A program made the position numbers and the translations under genes. Below are positions 1-10,770 of a stretch of 64,000 nucleotides of DNA, piece by piece. How positions within the stretch are numbered: position 1 is the first letter of the stretch; the number at the start of each line of letters is the position of its first letter. The notes below the pieces were generated by a model that was given only the letters and a program-made list of their open reading frames with translations, did no database searches and was not told the origin of the DNA. Source of the DNA: Nymphaea colorata (taxonomy: Eukaryota; Streptophyta; Magnoliopsida; Nymphaeales; Nymphaeaceae); the NCBI RefSeq assembly GCF_008831285.2, contig NC_045141.1:8483353-8547352 (forward strand), in the 5' to 3' direction.

Positions 1-4
1 GAGA

Positions 5-991
5 ATGGAAACTGGGTGGAAGAGTGATGGTTGCCAGCAGATGGGATCCAAGATGCTCCGTATCCATATGGGAGTGCCAATCTGGATTAGGGTTCCTAAT
101 TTGCCAGTATTTTTATGGAATCGATGCACTTTCCAAGCTATTGCCAGAGCGTTATTGGGAGAACCGATGGAAGATGACATCCATACTCAATCGATGTCAA
201 AAATGGGGCTAGCAGAATTTGCGTGCAGGTAGCTTGGATTTCAGTCCAAAATCCGAGGTTGAATTGGAATTGGAAGAGGGAGAAATTGTTCTTCAAGAAA
301 TCAACTATGTTAGTAATATTAAATTTTCCTCCCATTGCAAAGTGAATATATACTCATATGACAAGTCGGTGTAGAGCTGATCAATTGGTGGTTTCTTCTC
401 AAGAGGGTGTGGCAAAGAAAGTTGGGTGGAAGGAAGTGAAGATCTATCATTATGTCAGGAGAGCTAAGGAGTGGCCGGGAGGGAATAAGGAAAAAATTTT
501 GGGAAAAAATGAGGAGTTAATAAAGGAGAAACCCAGATCAAAAGGAGAACCAGAATTGGGGGGTAACAAGTTTCGGTTTCTCCATAGGCAGATGGAAGTT
601 GAAAGGAAGGTTAGATCCAGAAAGATTGGAATGCAGAGATTGATTTACAGGAGACCAGCAATTGCAGAGTAACTTGAAGACCAACCAGCTGGTGAGTGAC
701 AAGAAGATAGAGCAGGAGATGGAGAATCAATTGATAACAAAAAGAATCGAAGGGGAGAACCGTGAGTCCTCATCAGGTTTGATTCTTTCTCCTCCAATAA
801 AAAATAAATTTCAGGATTCTTGTTGTTTGGATGGAATTAAAACTAGCAAAGAAATGACTGGTTTGGAGAGTGAGGTTATGGTGAACGACTCACCACCAGG
901 TTTGTCAGTGAGAGAAAATGGAAGAACAGCTGGTCAGAAAGGGAAGACGATTGATGATGCTTCCACATGGGGGAACATGATTCCAGAGTAA
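5..991 (+). mobile_element. Degenerate LINE (non-LTR retrotransposon) ORF1 remnant
   Basis: The first frame (5-232) reads like the DUF4283 domain at the N-terminus of plant LINE ORF1 proteins: a VPIWIRVPNLP stretch followed by an aliphatic/basic helix and then KMGLAEFA, matching the family pattern of W-V-R-L-P-x-L-P. A stop at 230-232 coincides with a +1 frameshift. The next frame (231-374) reads SLDFSPKSEVELELEEGE and then a short Ser-His-Cys-Lys segment, where the family has its first zinc-knuckle residues. Frames at 358-672 and 662-991 are basic and charged, as expected for the ORF1 linker, but have no recognised domain. No endonuclease or reverse transcriptase follows within the window. 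In intact elements this protein binds RNA. Here it is broken by at least two frame changes and is probably 5-prime truncated by the window edge. The family is inferred from the DUF4283-like core; the 3-prime half is less certain. Confidence 0.6.
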
Positions 992-2050
992 TGAGGATAG
1001 AGCTAAGGCAGGGATAAATTTAGCTTATTCTAGTGGAATTTGCTAAAGGTTATGAAATTGAACCAGGCGATGTCCTCAGATTTGAATTCAAATTCAAATA
1101 CCAATGAGAAAAATTCATATTCAAATTTTTCATCCCAAATCAGATTTCAAAATCTCAATCCAGTCTGAATTTGATTTTTATATAGGTCTGTATCTGAAAC
1201 AGAATTTGGAACCCAATCCAAACGATTTTTAAAATGCAAGAGCATTATTTATGTATATATGAATCTGAATCTGATCGAATGTCATTTTTTAAATCTGAAT
1301 ATGGTCTAATTTATTAATTAAATATTATTTTTTTGCTCATCTGTTTTTTTTTTTGAACCGTTTGGGTGGATATCTGATTTAACATCAAGCGGAGCAAAAG
1401 GCCTCATCGGGAGTGCAGGGCAAAGCCAATACTGGGCAATTATTGTAAGCTTACCTGTTGGTAATTAAAAAAACAAATCAATTTGGCTTGTGTAAAAAAT
1501 TTTCAATAACAAATGGCCTATGTGATTTATGTGCAAATAAAAAAAAAATCAATTTTTCAGAAAAACAAATTGAGGAATGTAAAAATTAATTAAGAATAGA
1601 AAACTCGTTCCTGTACCCAACTTCAATCATGCCGTTTAAAAAGAAAAATGAAGTCGAAATGTGACAAAAAGAGAACAAGATATTGGAAATATATTTGTTG
1701 CTACGGTGAGGGCTGCTAAGAAAGAGACTCATTGATGTGATCTTCCATGCCAAGCAAGGTGCTTGATGTGGTAATAAGAACACCTACCAATAGCAAAAGT
1801 CCATTGATGTGATCTTAAGGAAATTGTCTCCATGTTCCACTTGACATTGACATTATTTAGGTTTGAGTCGCTAAGTCTTGCCCCATTGACCACACAAGTG
1901 TTCGGTGCTTAGTTCTTCTGAGTGCCATCCGGCCAAACATCATTCTTTGGGGTGCCAGCTGTTGGCTTGTTGGCTGCCTATCTGGCATGTGAGACTGGGT
2001 TAAGTTGGGGTCAAGCTCAATCATTTTCTTGACCTTCAAGTCAAGTTTCA
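992..2050. other. Gene-free stretch with a GAATCTGAATC-type repeat
   Basis: No gene is recognised. Positions 1,070-1,330 hold a degenerate run of GAATCTGAATCTGATC-like words, a dispersed family seen again at 17.9, 32.0, 46.3, 49.2, 51.8 and 57.8-61.7 kb. Positions 1,650-1,790 weakly resemble the RLK upstream module on the plus strand. The rest is AT-rich without visible features. Confidence 0.5.
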
Positions 2051-2059
2051 CTGTAGTCT

Positions 2060-2390
2060 CCCTGACTCACGAGTCGTTATTTACCACTCGAGTTTATGGC
2101 TGCACAATGAGTCGAGCCAGCTTAAAAACCACTCATAAACTTGAGCTCGAGTTGAAGTGTATACTAAAAATGTTAAGCCAGTTGAGTTTGAGTTGTAAGA
2201 ACTCGAGTTAGCTCAATTATAAACGAATGAGTTAAAAAAAAAAAAGAAACATTCTTCACATAAATGAGCTAAACGAGTTGAGTTTGAGCTCGATCTTGTA
2301 TTGTTGAGTTCAGCTCAAGCTTGTTTTATTGAGCTCAACTCGAGTTTTCTGAGTCAACTCAAGCTTGAGCTAGCCCTACTCTGAGCTCAT
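2060..2390. repeat. CTCGAG/GAGCTC-rich dispersed repeat, possibly hAT-derived
   Basis: The segment is dense in GAGCTCGAG, AACTCGAG and CAAGCTTGAGC words. Its ends, TGGCTGCACAATGAGTCGAG and (reverse complement) TAGGGCTAGCTCAAGC, look like degenerate terminal inverted repeats. Related copies occur near 8.1-8.45, 9.24-9.65, 12.61-12.76, 46.03-46.31 (inverted) and in each unit of the 57-61.5 kb array. I found no clean target-site duplication, so assignment to hAT is an inference. Confidence 0.45.
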
Positions 2391-3039
2391 CTCCTCATGT
2401 GCAACCTTATTCAAGACCCAATACCAATTGGTCAATTAAAAAACCATTCACCAACGTACATAATGGTGAAGCTAAGATTTTTTTTTAGATTCAAAATTTA
2501 CTTTAATATTTTAAAAAGCATTTCATAAATTTTTCATCAAATAATAACATTTATTTTTTAAAACTCCTGCTGATCCATTTCTGCCTATTTACTGTTTTTC
2601 TTATTTAAAAAATTAAATCAGAAAAGTTTTAAAAAAATTTAAAAATTATAATTTTTTTAACATAGGGTAATCTCAGTGTAATATTGTTGACAACCTTTGC
2701 GATTGATTGACGGCAGTAGACTTGACTCTTCCAAACAAATTTAATTAAACAAAAAAGGTGAATTTGTCTAGAAGAGAATCTATAAAAGGACCTTAATTGA
2801 TAGCTCTTCATGGTGATAACATTGCTAGGCACCCCGAGTATGTAGAATCCATTTATATCAACCATTTCCTATCCTGTTTTGACCAATAGACGTTCAAGGC
2901 AGCTACCCATCATAGTCTCATTGGGACATTGTACAGATCAGCTATGAGTGGACGATTCTTAATTTCATTGGTATATTTAACTTATTTTCTCTTAATTATT
3001 AAGTGTTTTCATTTTTTTGAAATTTACTATATTTTGCCC

Positions 3040-3368
3040 TTTTTTTCAAGCTCACCGTATTATATGATAGAAAAACCTCACCATTTAAAAAGTGGAAATT
3101 GTATCTGCAAATTTGATTTGTGATTGAATAGGGTTGAGAAGTAGTAAAGGGAAATCAGACTTATGGGATAAGAAGAATTTCTCATTGATGTAACCATCAG
3201 TGGTGCCACATGATTTGGAAATGTGAAGTAATGTGCTCCAAAGTTGTAGACCTGAGACTTCTACAAATTGAAAAAGAAAATGACAAAAATTTCTAGGAGA
3301 CAATCTATACATAAATTGAAGAACTTGATTCCTGTTCATGCATCTTCTGCATAGAAAATTGGACAGGC
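3040..3368 (+). promoter_or_regulatory. Conserved RLK upstream module and 5-prime leader (RLK 1)
   Basis: This segment directly precedes the RLK 1 start codon and aligns by eye with segments before RLK 2 (about 10,400-10,770), RLK 3 (20,700-21,064 and 34,740-35,102), and two orphan copies at 53.5-53.85 kb (minus) and 55.6-55.9 kb (plus). Shared landmarks are an AAACCTC-CCATTTAAA block, a GAATAGRGTKGA block, TTGATGTAAC, GTGAAG-AATGTKCCAAAG, and a conserved TAGAAAATTGGACAGGCATGG around the ATG. It presumably holds the ancestral promoter and 5-prime UTR. No specific regulatory element can be assigned from the sequence alone. Confidence 0.55.
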
Positions 3369-6300
3369 ATGGCGGCCACCGGTTGGTCACCTCAGCTTCT
3401 CATCTTTCTTTTCTGTCTCTCCTTCTTCACCTCGGTTGTGGTTCTCGGCCAAAGGGAGTTGTCCTCAGCCCCAGTTTCTTTGAGCAATGTGACTGATCAA
3501 TTCACATTCCTGTGTTTCAAATCCCTCGTCACTAAAGACCCTTATAACGTGTTATCAAATTGGAATTCCAACATCTCTTTCTACGACTGGAATGGAGTTT
3601 CATGCAGTCGTGGTTCACAAAGGGTAGTTGCTCTGAACCTCTCCGAAAAGGCACTTGAAGGTACTCTCTCCCCATACATCAGCAATCTCTCCTTCTTACA
3701 AGTTCTTGATCTCTCGAATGACAATTTCCATGGTCACCTTCTCGTTGATTTTAGTCGCCTTTCTCTGCTAGAAAAATTTTCGATAAATGAAAACAATTTT
3801 GAGGGGTTGATCCCACAAACACTGACCATTGTCGTGGTCTCCAAATACTATTACCACAAGATAACCAATTCTATGGCAGCATCCCAAAGTTTCTAGGCAG
3901 TTTTTCAGAACCCAATCTCCTACACATTCGTGGTAATGGGTTCACCGGCACGATTCCAGTTGCTTTGACTAATCTCACAAAACTGTTGGTGTTTACTATC
4001 AGTGAAAATCAGATACAGGAAACATTCCTCTAGAGTTCCTAACCCACTTGATAGGCTTTAACGTGGAAATGAACAATCCCATTGGTAGATTGCCTGACAG
4101 CTTGTTTAACCTATCTGCTCTTCAAATTTTGGATTTCACGTATAATCAACTAACAGGGCATCTCCCAAAAGATGCTGGCCGCTTCCTGCCCAATCTTCAA
4201 CAACTCTATATGGGTGTAAACAATTTTCATGGACCTCTCCTGGCTTCTCTTTCTAATGCTACAAGACTTCAAGTTTTTACTGCAGAAAGAAATAACTTTA
4301 GTGGTCCGATACCATTAGAACTAGGTAGTCTGTCACAACTCACATACCTTGGCCTTTGGGGAAATATGTTGACCAATGTTCCTGGCAACCGTGAGCTCTC
4401 CATTCTCACATCCTTCACCAACTGTCGACTGCTAGAGGAAGTTTATCTAAATAAAATCCTTTTGAACGGCATTCTTCCTACCTCTGTTGGAAACCTGATG
4501 ACCACCTTGTCGAGACTTTACCTATCCCATTAGCTCTGGCCAACTTGACCAAGTTAATAGGGCTCATTCCACCAAATATAGGATCAATGAACAGGTTACA
4601 GGCATTAGTTCTTTCTGGAAATGCATTAGAAGGCCTAATCCCACTATCAATCTACCAGTTGGTCCGCATGTTTGCTTTTGTTATTGGATACAACATGCTA
4701 ATTGGGTCAATTTCAAGCTCTATAAACAATCTCACTAGTTTGCGATGGCTGGATCTAAGCTCAAATAGTTTGTCATCAACACTACCGTCTGGTCTTTGTG
4801 AGTTGAAGGAATTGCAGAAGCTATACTTGCAGGACAAGTCCTTCACTGGTCACCTGCCTTTGCGTCTCAGGAATTTTGACATGATGAGCTACATGGATAT
4901 CTCTGCAAACAAGCTGAGTGGAGAGTTGCCTGCATCATTATCAAAGCTCCAAATGCTAGAGTATTTGAATCTCTCTCGGAACACATTTAATGGTCACATT
5001 CCTGAACAACTTAATCACATGCTAAACTTTGACATTGTTGACCTTTCCCATAACAAGCTTTCCGGTGAGATACCAAAATCATTGGAGAAACTTCAACACA
5101 TCCAGGTCTTGGACTTGTCCTTCAATCAATTGGAAGGTGAGATTCCAAGTGATGGAAAGTTTGCAGACCTTTCTGCCGGCTCGTTCCTAGGGAACTATGC
5201 ACTATGCATAGCTCCCAAATTCCATGTGCCAGTATGTTCAGATGGAGTGAAGAAGCACAATAATGTCAACATGCTCAGAGTTGATATTTTTTTAGCAAGT
5301 GGGGGCTTTGCACTTGTACTCATTGTTTGGATAATCATTATTGTCACAAAATATAGAAAGAGGGGGTTTGTTGAAACATGATCAGGAGGTTGAAAGACTT
5401 CGTGGAATTGCCCTCACAATGATCACATACAGAAAGTTATCTCAAGCGACAAACAATTTCAGGGATGCAAATTTTAAGGGGAGTGGAAGCTTTGGTTCAG
5501 TGTATAAAGGAATTTTAATGGATGGAACAACGGTGGGTTGTTAAGGTCCTAAACTTGTTTTCTGATGGAGCATAAAAAAGTTTTGACATTGAATGCAATG
5601 TGATGTGTCAAATTAGACATTGAAACCTTCTTAGAGTCATCACATCTTGCTCAAGTGCAGATTTCAAGGTTTTAGCCTTCCAATACATGCCCCTTGGGAG
5701 CCTAGAAGTCTGTCTACATTCAGGTGGCCATCACTTGAGTCTCTTCCAAAGATTGGATATCATGATTGACGTTGCTTGTGCTCTAGAATATCTTCACCAT
5801 GGTTGCTGGGAGACTATAGTTCATTGTGATCTAAAGCCAAGTAATGTGCTTCTAGATGAGAACATGACAGCACATGTTGGTGACTTTGACATTGCAAAGA
5901 TGCTAGTTGGTCACAAATCTTTAACTCTTACAAGCACCCTTGGAACCACCGGATACATTGCGCCAGGTACCAACTCTTAGTCCTATCATAAATTCCTGCT
6001 TACCATGGAAGGGAAGTTCTATCAACATCTGTATTCCATAATTTTTGTATGTCAAGCTTTAATTTGAGACTACCAACTCGTTGGCAACTGATTACTTGGA
6101 TGTTATTATGAAAAAAGAGAAAAATCAGATTAATAAGTGAAATTAATGGGGATGATGCCTATGCAATTTTGCATTTGAATATGAGTCTGAATCCAACTAT
6201 GATGGTGAATATTAAACCTAATTATTCACACACATACACTAATGCCAGCAAGTTTCCCTTTTGAGTATGTTTCTTTCTTTAGTAAAATTTCACTGCCACC

Positions 6301-6875
6301 TTATAAATTTAGGGAAACGAAAAATAGAGTTTCATGTACACCATAAATCAAAATAAAATAATTAGTCCTAATTTTTTGCACTGCTTTCTTTGTTTCTGAA
6401 ACCATCTCATTAACGACAATGTGCATTGTCTACTTATATTGCCATGATCATGTCTGACCTTGTTGAGTGGATGAATTAGAATTCGGGGGCACTGGAAAGG
6501 TGACAACCAAAGCAGATGTCTACAGCTATGGGATTCTTCTGCTTGATGTGTTTACCAGAAGAAAGCCAACAAACGAGTTGATGGAGACTTTACTTTGAGG
6601 CAATGGGTGGCTGAAGCATTTCCGGTTGCAATTTCAGATGTCATCGATGGTCATCTTCTGAAGCAAAATAACTGTGGAACGATTTCAGATCATGTTGCTG
6701 AAGCCCATCTTCTGCAGCAAAATAACAGCGAAACTGTTCAAAATGAGCTCTTGTCATGATCATGGAGACTGGGTTGTCATGTTCAAGGAAATCACCAACT
6801 GAGAGAACGGACATGAGGGAGGTGGTTGCTAGGCTTAAAACGATACGACGGAAGGCTTCCCCTTTGGAAGATTGA
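3369..6875 (+). pseudogene. LRR-XII receptor-like kinase pseudogene (RLK 1)
   Basis: This is the most complete of the RLK relics. From the ATG at 3,369 it shows a signal peptide (hydrophobic core ending VVVLG), an LRRNT_2 cap with DWNGVSC, many NLSxLxxLxLxxN-type LRRs, a membrane segment near 5,305-5,355 followed by YRKR, a glycine loop [11 protein letters not shown], catalytic loop VHCDLKPSN, and a C-lobe ending at 6,875. A phase-1 intron (5,967-6,479; CAG/GTACC to TTAG/AA) splits the APE motif, as in the Xa21/EFR/At3g47570 family. Breaks: a 1-base deletion near 3,823; deletions near 4,017-4,045 and 4,530-4,560; a 1-base insertion near 5,366 and another near 5,535; TAA near 5,571; TGA at 5,621-5,623; short deletions in exon 2. 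The metal-binding DFG reads DFD. HCD in place of HRD marks a non-RD kinase, typical of pattern-recognition receptors. It is clearly dead as a full-length receptor. Confidence 0.9.
5967..6479 (+). other. Intron of RLK 1 (513 bp)
   Basis: Donor CCAG/GTACC and acceptor GAATTAG/AATTC join to restore A-P-E-F across the junction, which supports these boundaries. The RLK 3 intron sits at exactly the same place and phase but is about 1.6 kb long because of a foldback and a MITE. Confidence 0.8.
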
Positions 6876-8080
6876 CAAAAATAAACCAATCCTTTACATT
6901 TATTTGGAAAAACAAGGGATCTGCTTTTGCTTCTGACTTATTATTGTGTTTCCCAACATCCTGCTATAAAAACTTACTTTTAGCAAAATGCGAGTAAAAC
7001 AGTAAATGTTCTTCCACAATTGGTGACGAAGTTAACATCTATTGGCTAACGCACTTCCCCTTTTCTTTAACCTTATATGTCTTATAAAGTAGGAATTAGC
7101 CTTCCACTAGCTGCTATGTTAACAAATCAGTTGTGGTATATGTATCAATTCACATCCTTGTTGGATCCCACTAGAACATTGGACTCCCATTCTCATTAGC
7201 CTTCCACTACCTGCTTGCTCCAAATTTCTGCACCAAAAATGGATCCAAAATCAGGTCAAGTGGTAAACTTATTAAATCTATTTACATACCTAATCAAAGT
7301 GGAATCGCAAAACCAAATTAGTGATGTTTCATTACGATGGTCGGGTTGACAATGGGACTTGGGTCGAAATCCAACCAGATCGAGTCCAAGATCCAGAATG
7401 GAGAATTCCTAGTGCCACCAGGAAGCATCTGGCAACTCACAACAATACAACTAACTTTTGTTATTATAACAGCCACACAGTTGTTCCATGATAAACTACT
7501 ATATATATAAAATTAGTACCTTTTAAACGAACATTTACGCTCGCCTATGCTTTCTAGCCTAATAATTGTATAATTAAGTAAAAGCAACATCGATTTTAAT
7601 CTCTTATGCTTTCATGTATTAATAATAAGGCATAACTGGTTGGAACATAGTTAACCACGTATTTATGTTATTTAGTATTGTCACAGTGGCCGATAATGAA
7701 AATTAATGAGCTAATTAATTTGTTTATGTGGAAACTACTTTTAGTCATTTCATCTTAATAATTATACGTAAGCTATATAGTAACTAGTAAAAGTTTACTT
7801 AATCAACAGTGCAAATATTTTGTTTTTCTTCTTATCCCCATATATTAGATAAACTTTCAAATGTTCCTGTCAACTTATTTGGAAAAATAAGTGCCTTCAC
7901 CATTTATATTAACATAAAACCACAAGGATATACACCTTGCCGTCCCACAGTAATCAATTCACTTTCTTTTGAAACAGGAAAAGCTGGAACATAACTTGTT
8001 CATGGTTTCACTTCTCTTCATGAGCACACACTAAACCTTAACTTCATGAGCCGGAGTAGTTGACTAGTGCCCAAATTCTT
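6876..8080. other. Gene-free AT-rich stretch
   Basis: No gene, RNA or clear transposon is recognised here. The sequence is AT-rich, and the only reading frames are short and without domain-like composition. Confidence 0.5.
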
Positions 8081-8465
8081 TGGGATTGGATAGGGCATTG
8101 CAGTTAGTCAAGCTAACTCAAGTGAGACTCGATCTTGTTCAGTTATGCTCAATTTGATAACTCAAGTTCATAAAGGAGTCCAGTTCGAGTTACATGAATT
8201 TGACTCTATTTTCTTTAATTTGGCTTTTTTTTATAATTTTCAAATTTAAGACAAAGAAATTGAAGGAAAAGTTGGTAAAAGAACTTAAATAAGCCAAAGC
8301 CAAGCCACGATTTGGTCTATTGAGTCAACCTTTTGCTGATCTTGTACAGCTCGAGTCGAGCTCAAGCCACGATTTTGGTCTATCGAGTCAACCTTTTGCT
8401 TATTTTAAACAGCTTGACTCGAGCTTGAGCCCAGCAACGGCTCCATGTGTGCAGCCAGAGGACTA
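8080..8465. repeat. CTCGAG-rich dispersed repeat with internal tandem duplication
   Basis: This is the same family as 2,060-2,390. It contains an internal direct duplication of about 62 bp (8,301-8,362 and 8,363-8,426), with each unit starting CAAGCCACGATT and containing GAGTCAACCTTTTGCT. Confidence 0.55.
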
Positions 8466-8879
8466 GTCCTTCTGAGTTGGCCACAGAACTGAAGCATTTA
8501 TTGTAAATGATGTCTCGGCCCATTCGAGCCGATTCAGGCTGATTCTAGTAGCATCAATCATCTACTAAGTGGGAATAGTTCCGCTGTTAATGTTCAACAG
8601 GCCCTTCCACTATTTGCAGTATACTCAACTTCAATTAAAAAAAAATAGAATTTTTTTTTTTAAAAAAAACTAGAGTTGAAAACTGGCAAAAAGAGCATGA
8701 TATTGAAAATATGTTTGCCAAGGTAAGACAAAATCTTGTTGATGTAATCTATTGCACCAATTAAGGCATTCAATGTGGAGATAAGAAGACCGTGCTGAAA
8801 ACGGAAAATCTGAAAATAAGAAAGCGATATATCGCATTTCTTTCAAGAGAGTAGGCTTATAACACAACCGTGTGATATG

Positions 8880-9235
8880 GGCTGGTCGGCAGACAAAAAA
8901 CACATTAAAAAAAAAGCATTAAGTGTGTGAAAAATAAGTCAGCCTAATAAAAAGAAAAAAACTGCCATTTCATTTTTGAAAAAAAAAATGCAATAGCAAA
9001 AAAACGCATTTTTCTGCATTATTCTCATTTTCCCTTTTTTTTCACTTTAGGCATTTTTTCACTCTTTTTTATTGTCAAACTGCTTGTTTCCACTTTCCAA
9101 TTCTTATTTATTTCTTATCTATTTTTTTAATGTTGCCTTATTAGTTTCTCATTTATTCGACTTTTCTCTGACTTTTAAGTTTTTTTAATTTGTTATAAAA
9201 ATGTACCATATTTTTCCATTATATTTATCTTTAAC
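8880..9235 (+). repeat. Duplicated distal RLK upstream segment, copy 1
   Basis: This segment is similar by eye along its length to 10,065-10,390 and in part to 20,495-20,690 and 34,530-34,730. Shared landmarks include AAGTCAGCC, AAAAACTGCC, a TTATTTCTTAT run, TAATGTTGCCTTATT and AAAATGTACCATATTTTTCC. It appears to be a tandem duplicate of the RLK 2 upstream region, separated from it by CTCGAG-rich repeats. Confidence 0.6.
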
Positions 9236-9480
9236 TTCGTGAGCCAGAGTAGTCGAGTAGTCAAGCTAACTCAAACTCAACTCGAACTTGTTCAGTTATG
9301 CTTGATTTGAAAACTCAAGTTTATAAGGGAGTCAAGTTCAAGTTATTTTCCCATTATATTTATCTTTAACTTCGTGAGCCAGAGTAGTCGAGTAGTCAAG
9401 CTAACTCAAGCTCAACTCGAACTTGTTCAGTTACGCTTGATTTGAAAACTCAAGTTTATAAGGGAGTCAAGTTCGAGTTA
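9211..9480 (+). repeat. Two-copy tandem repeat, about 135 bp
   Basis: Units 9,211-9,345 and 9,346-9,480 both carry TTAACTTCGTGAGCCAGAG and TATAAGGGAGTCAAGTT with few substitutions. The unit contains the start of a CTCGAG-rich repeat, so the duplication postdates that insertion. Confidence 0.75.
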
Positions 9481-10064
9481 CATGAATTTGACTATATTTT
9501 CTTTAATTTTGCTTTTTTTTTTTAATTTTAAAATTTAAAACAAAGAAATTGAAGGAAAAGTTGGTAAAGGAACTTAAACAAGCCAAACTCGAGCCACGAT
9601 TTTGGTCTATCAAGTCAACCTTTTGCTGATCTTATACAGCTCGGTTCGATATTGAAATTATGTTTGCCAAGGTAAGACAAAATCTTGTTGATGTAATTTA
9701 TTGCACCAATTAAGGCATTCGAAGAGGAGATAAGAAGATCGTGCCGAAAATGCAAAGTCTGGAATTAAGAAAGAGATATTGCATTCTATTGAAGAGAGTA
9801 GGCTCAGTCTTCCATCGATTTTAAATTTTCTGGCTTTAAATCCATGGCTCATTCTTGAAATACAGTGTACTCAACATGATCCCATCCTTGCTTCATTTAT
9901 GTTAAATGTTGGTTAAAACTAAACTCTCCGTGCAATCATATGGATCCCCATGTTTGCACTAACATATTAGTTGCACATGTTTTTATTACTAGTGTGAATG
10001 GCCACTTATATGGGTTCTGAGAAATGACAAATACAATTATGTAGAAGGTTTTCCCATAGTAAAA

Positions 10065-10770
10065 AAAAACACATTTTCATTGGAAAACGAAGCATTAGAT
10101 GTGTGAAAAACAAGTCAGCCCAATAAAATGACAAAAACTGCCGTTTCTTTTTAAAAAAAATGCCATAGCAAAAAAACGTGTTTTTTTGCATTATTTTCAA
10201 TTTTCTTTCCTTTTTTTACTTTTTTTATTATCAAACTGCATGTTTCCACTTTCTAATTCTTATTTATTTCTTATTTGTTTTTTAATGTTGCCTTATTGGT
10301 TTTTCATTTATTTTATTATTCTCTGATTTTTAAGTTTTTTCAACTTTTTTCTAAAAATGTACCATATTTTTCCATTATTTTTATCTTTTTTCTAAGTTCG
10401 CCATTGAGACAAACCTCTCCATTTAAAGGCAAAAAAGATCTTTGTGACTATGGTCGAACCCAGCTTTGGGAATCCTTAAAAAAAAAAAAGCAAGTTCAAA
10501 TTGACAACTTTGATTTGTAACTGAATAGAGTGGAAAACTGGTAAAGGAAAAAAAGATAAGGGCGGCCAAGAAGAAGTCTCGTTGATGTAACATTAGTTGT
10601 TGTGCGGCTGGATTTAGAATTGTGAAGCAATATGTTCCAAAGCAGTAGAGCTGAGTCTTCTTCAATTTGTAAAGAAACACACAAATTTTCTAGAAGTGAA
10701 TGCATAGATAAATTAAAGACCTAGCTTCTTCTTCTGCTTGTGCATGTTTTGCATAGAAAATTGGACAGGC
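10065..10770 (+). promoter_or_regulatory. Conserved RLK upstream module (RLK 2)
   Basis: The proximal half (about 10,400-10,770) matches the upstream modules of RLK 1 and RLK 3, including TTGATGTAAC, GTGAAGCAATATGTTCCAAAG and TAGAAAATTGGACAGGCATGG. The distal half (10,065-10,390) matches RLK 3 upstream sequence and is duplicated at 8,880-9,235. Confidence 0.55.

Noticed and set aside
9211-9480. Possible CRISPR-like array because of repeated words
   Set aside because: There are only two adjacent units of about 135 bp without spacers, in plant nuclear DNA. It is a simple tandem duplication.
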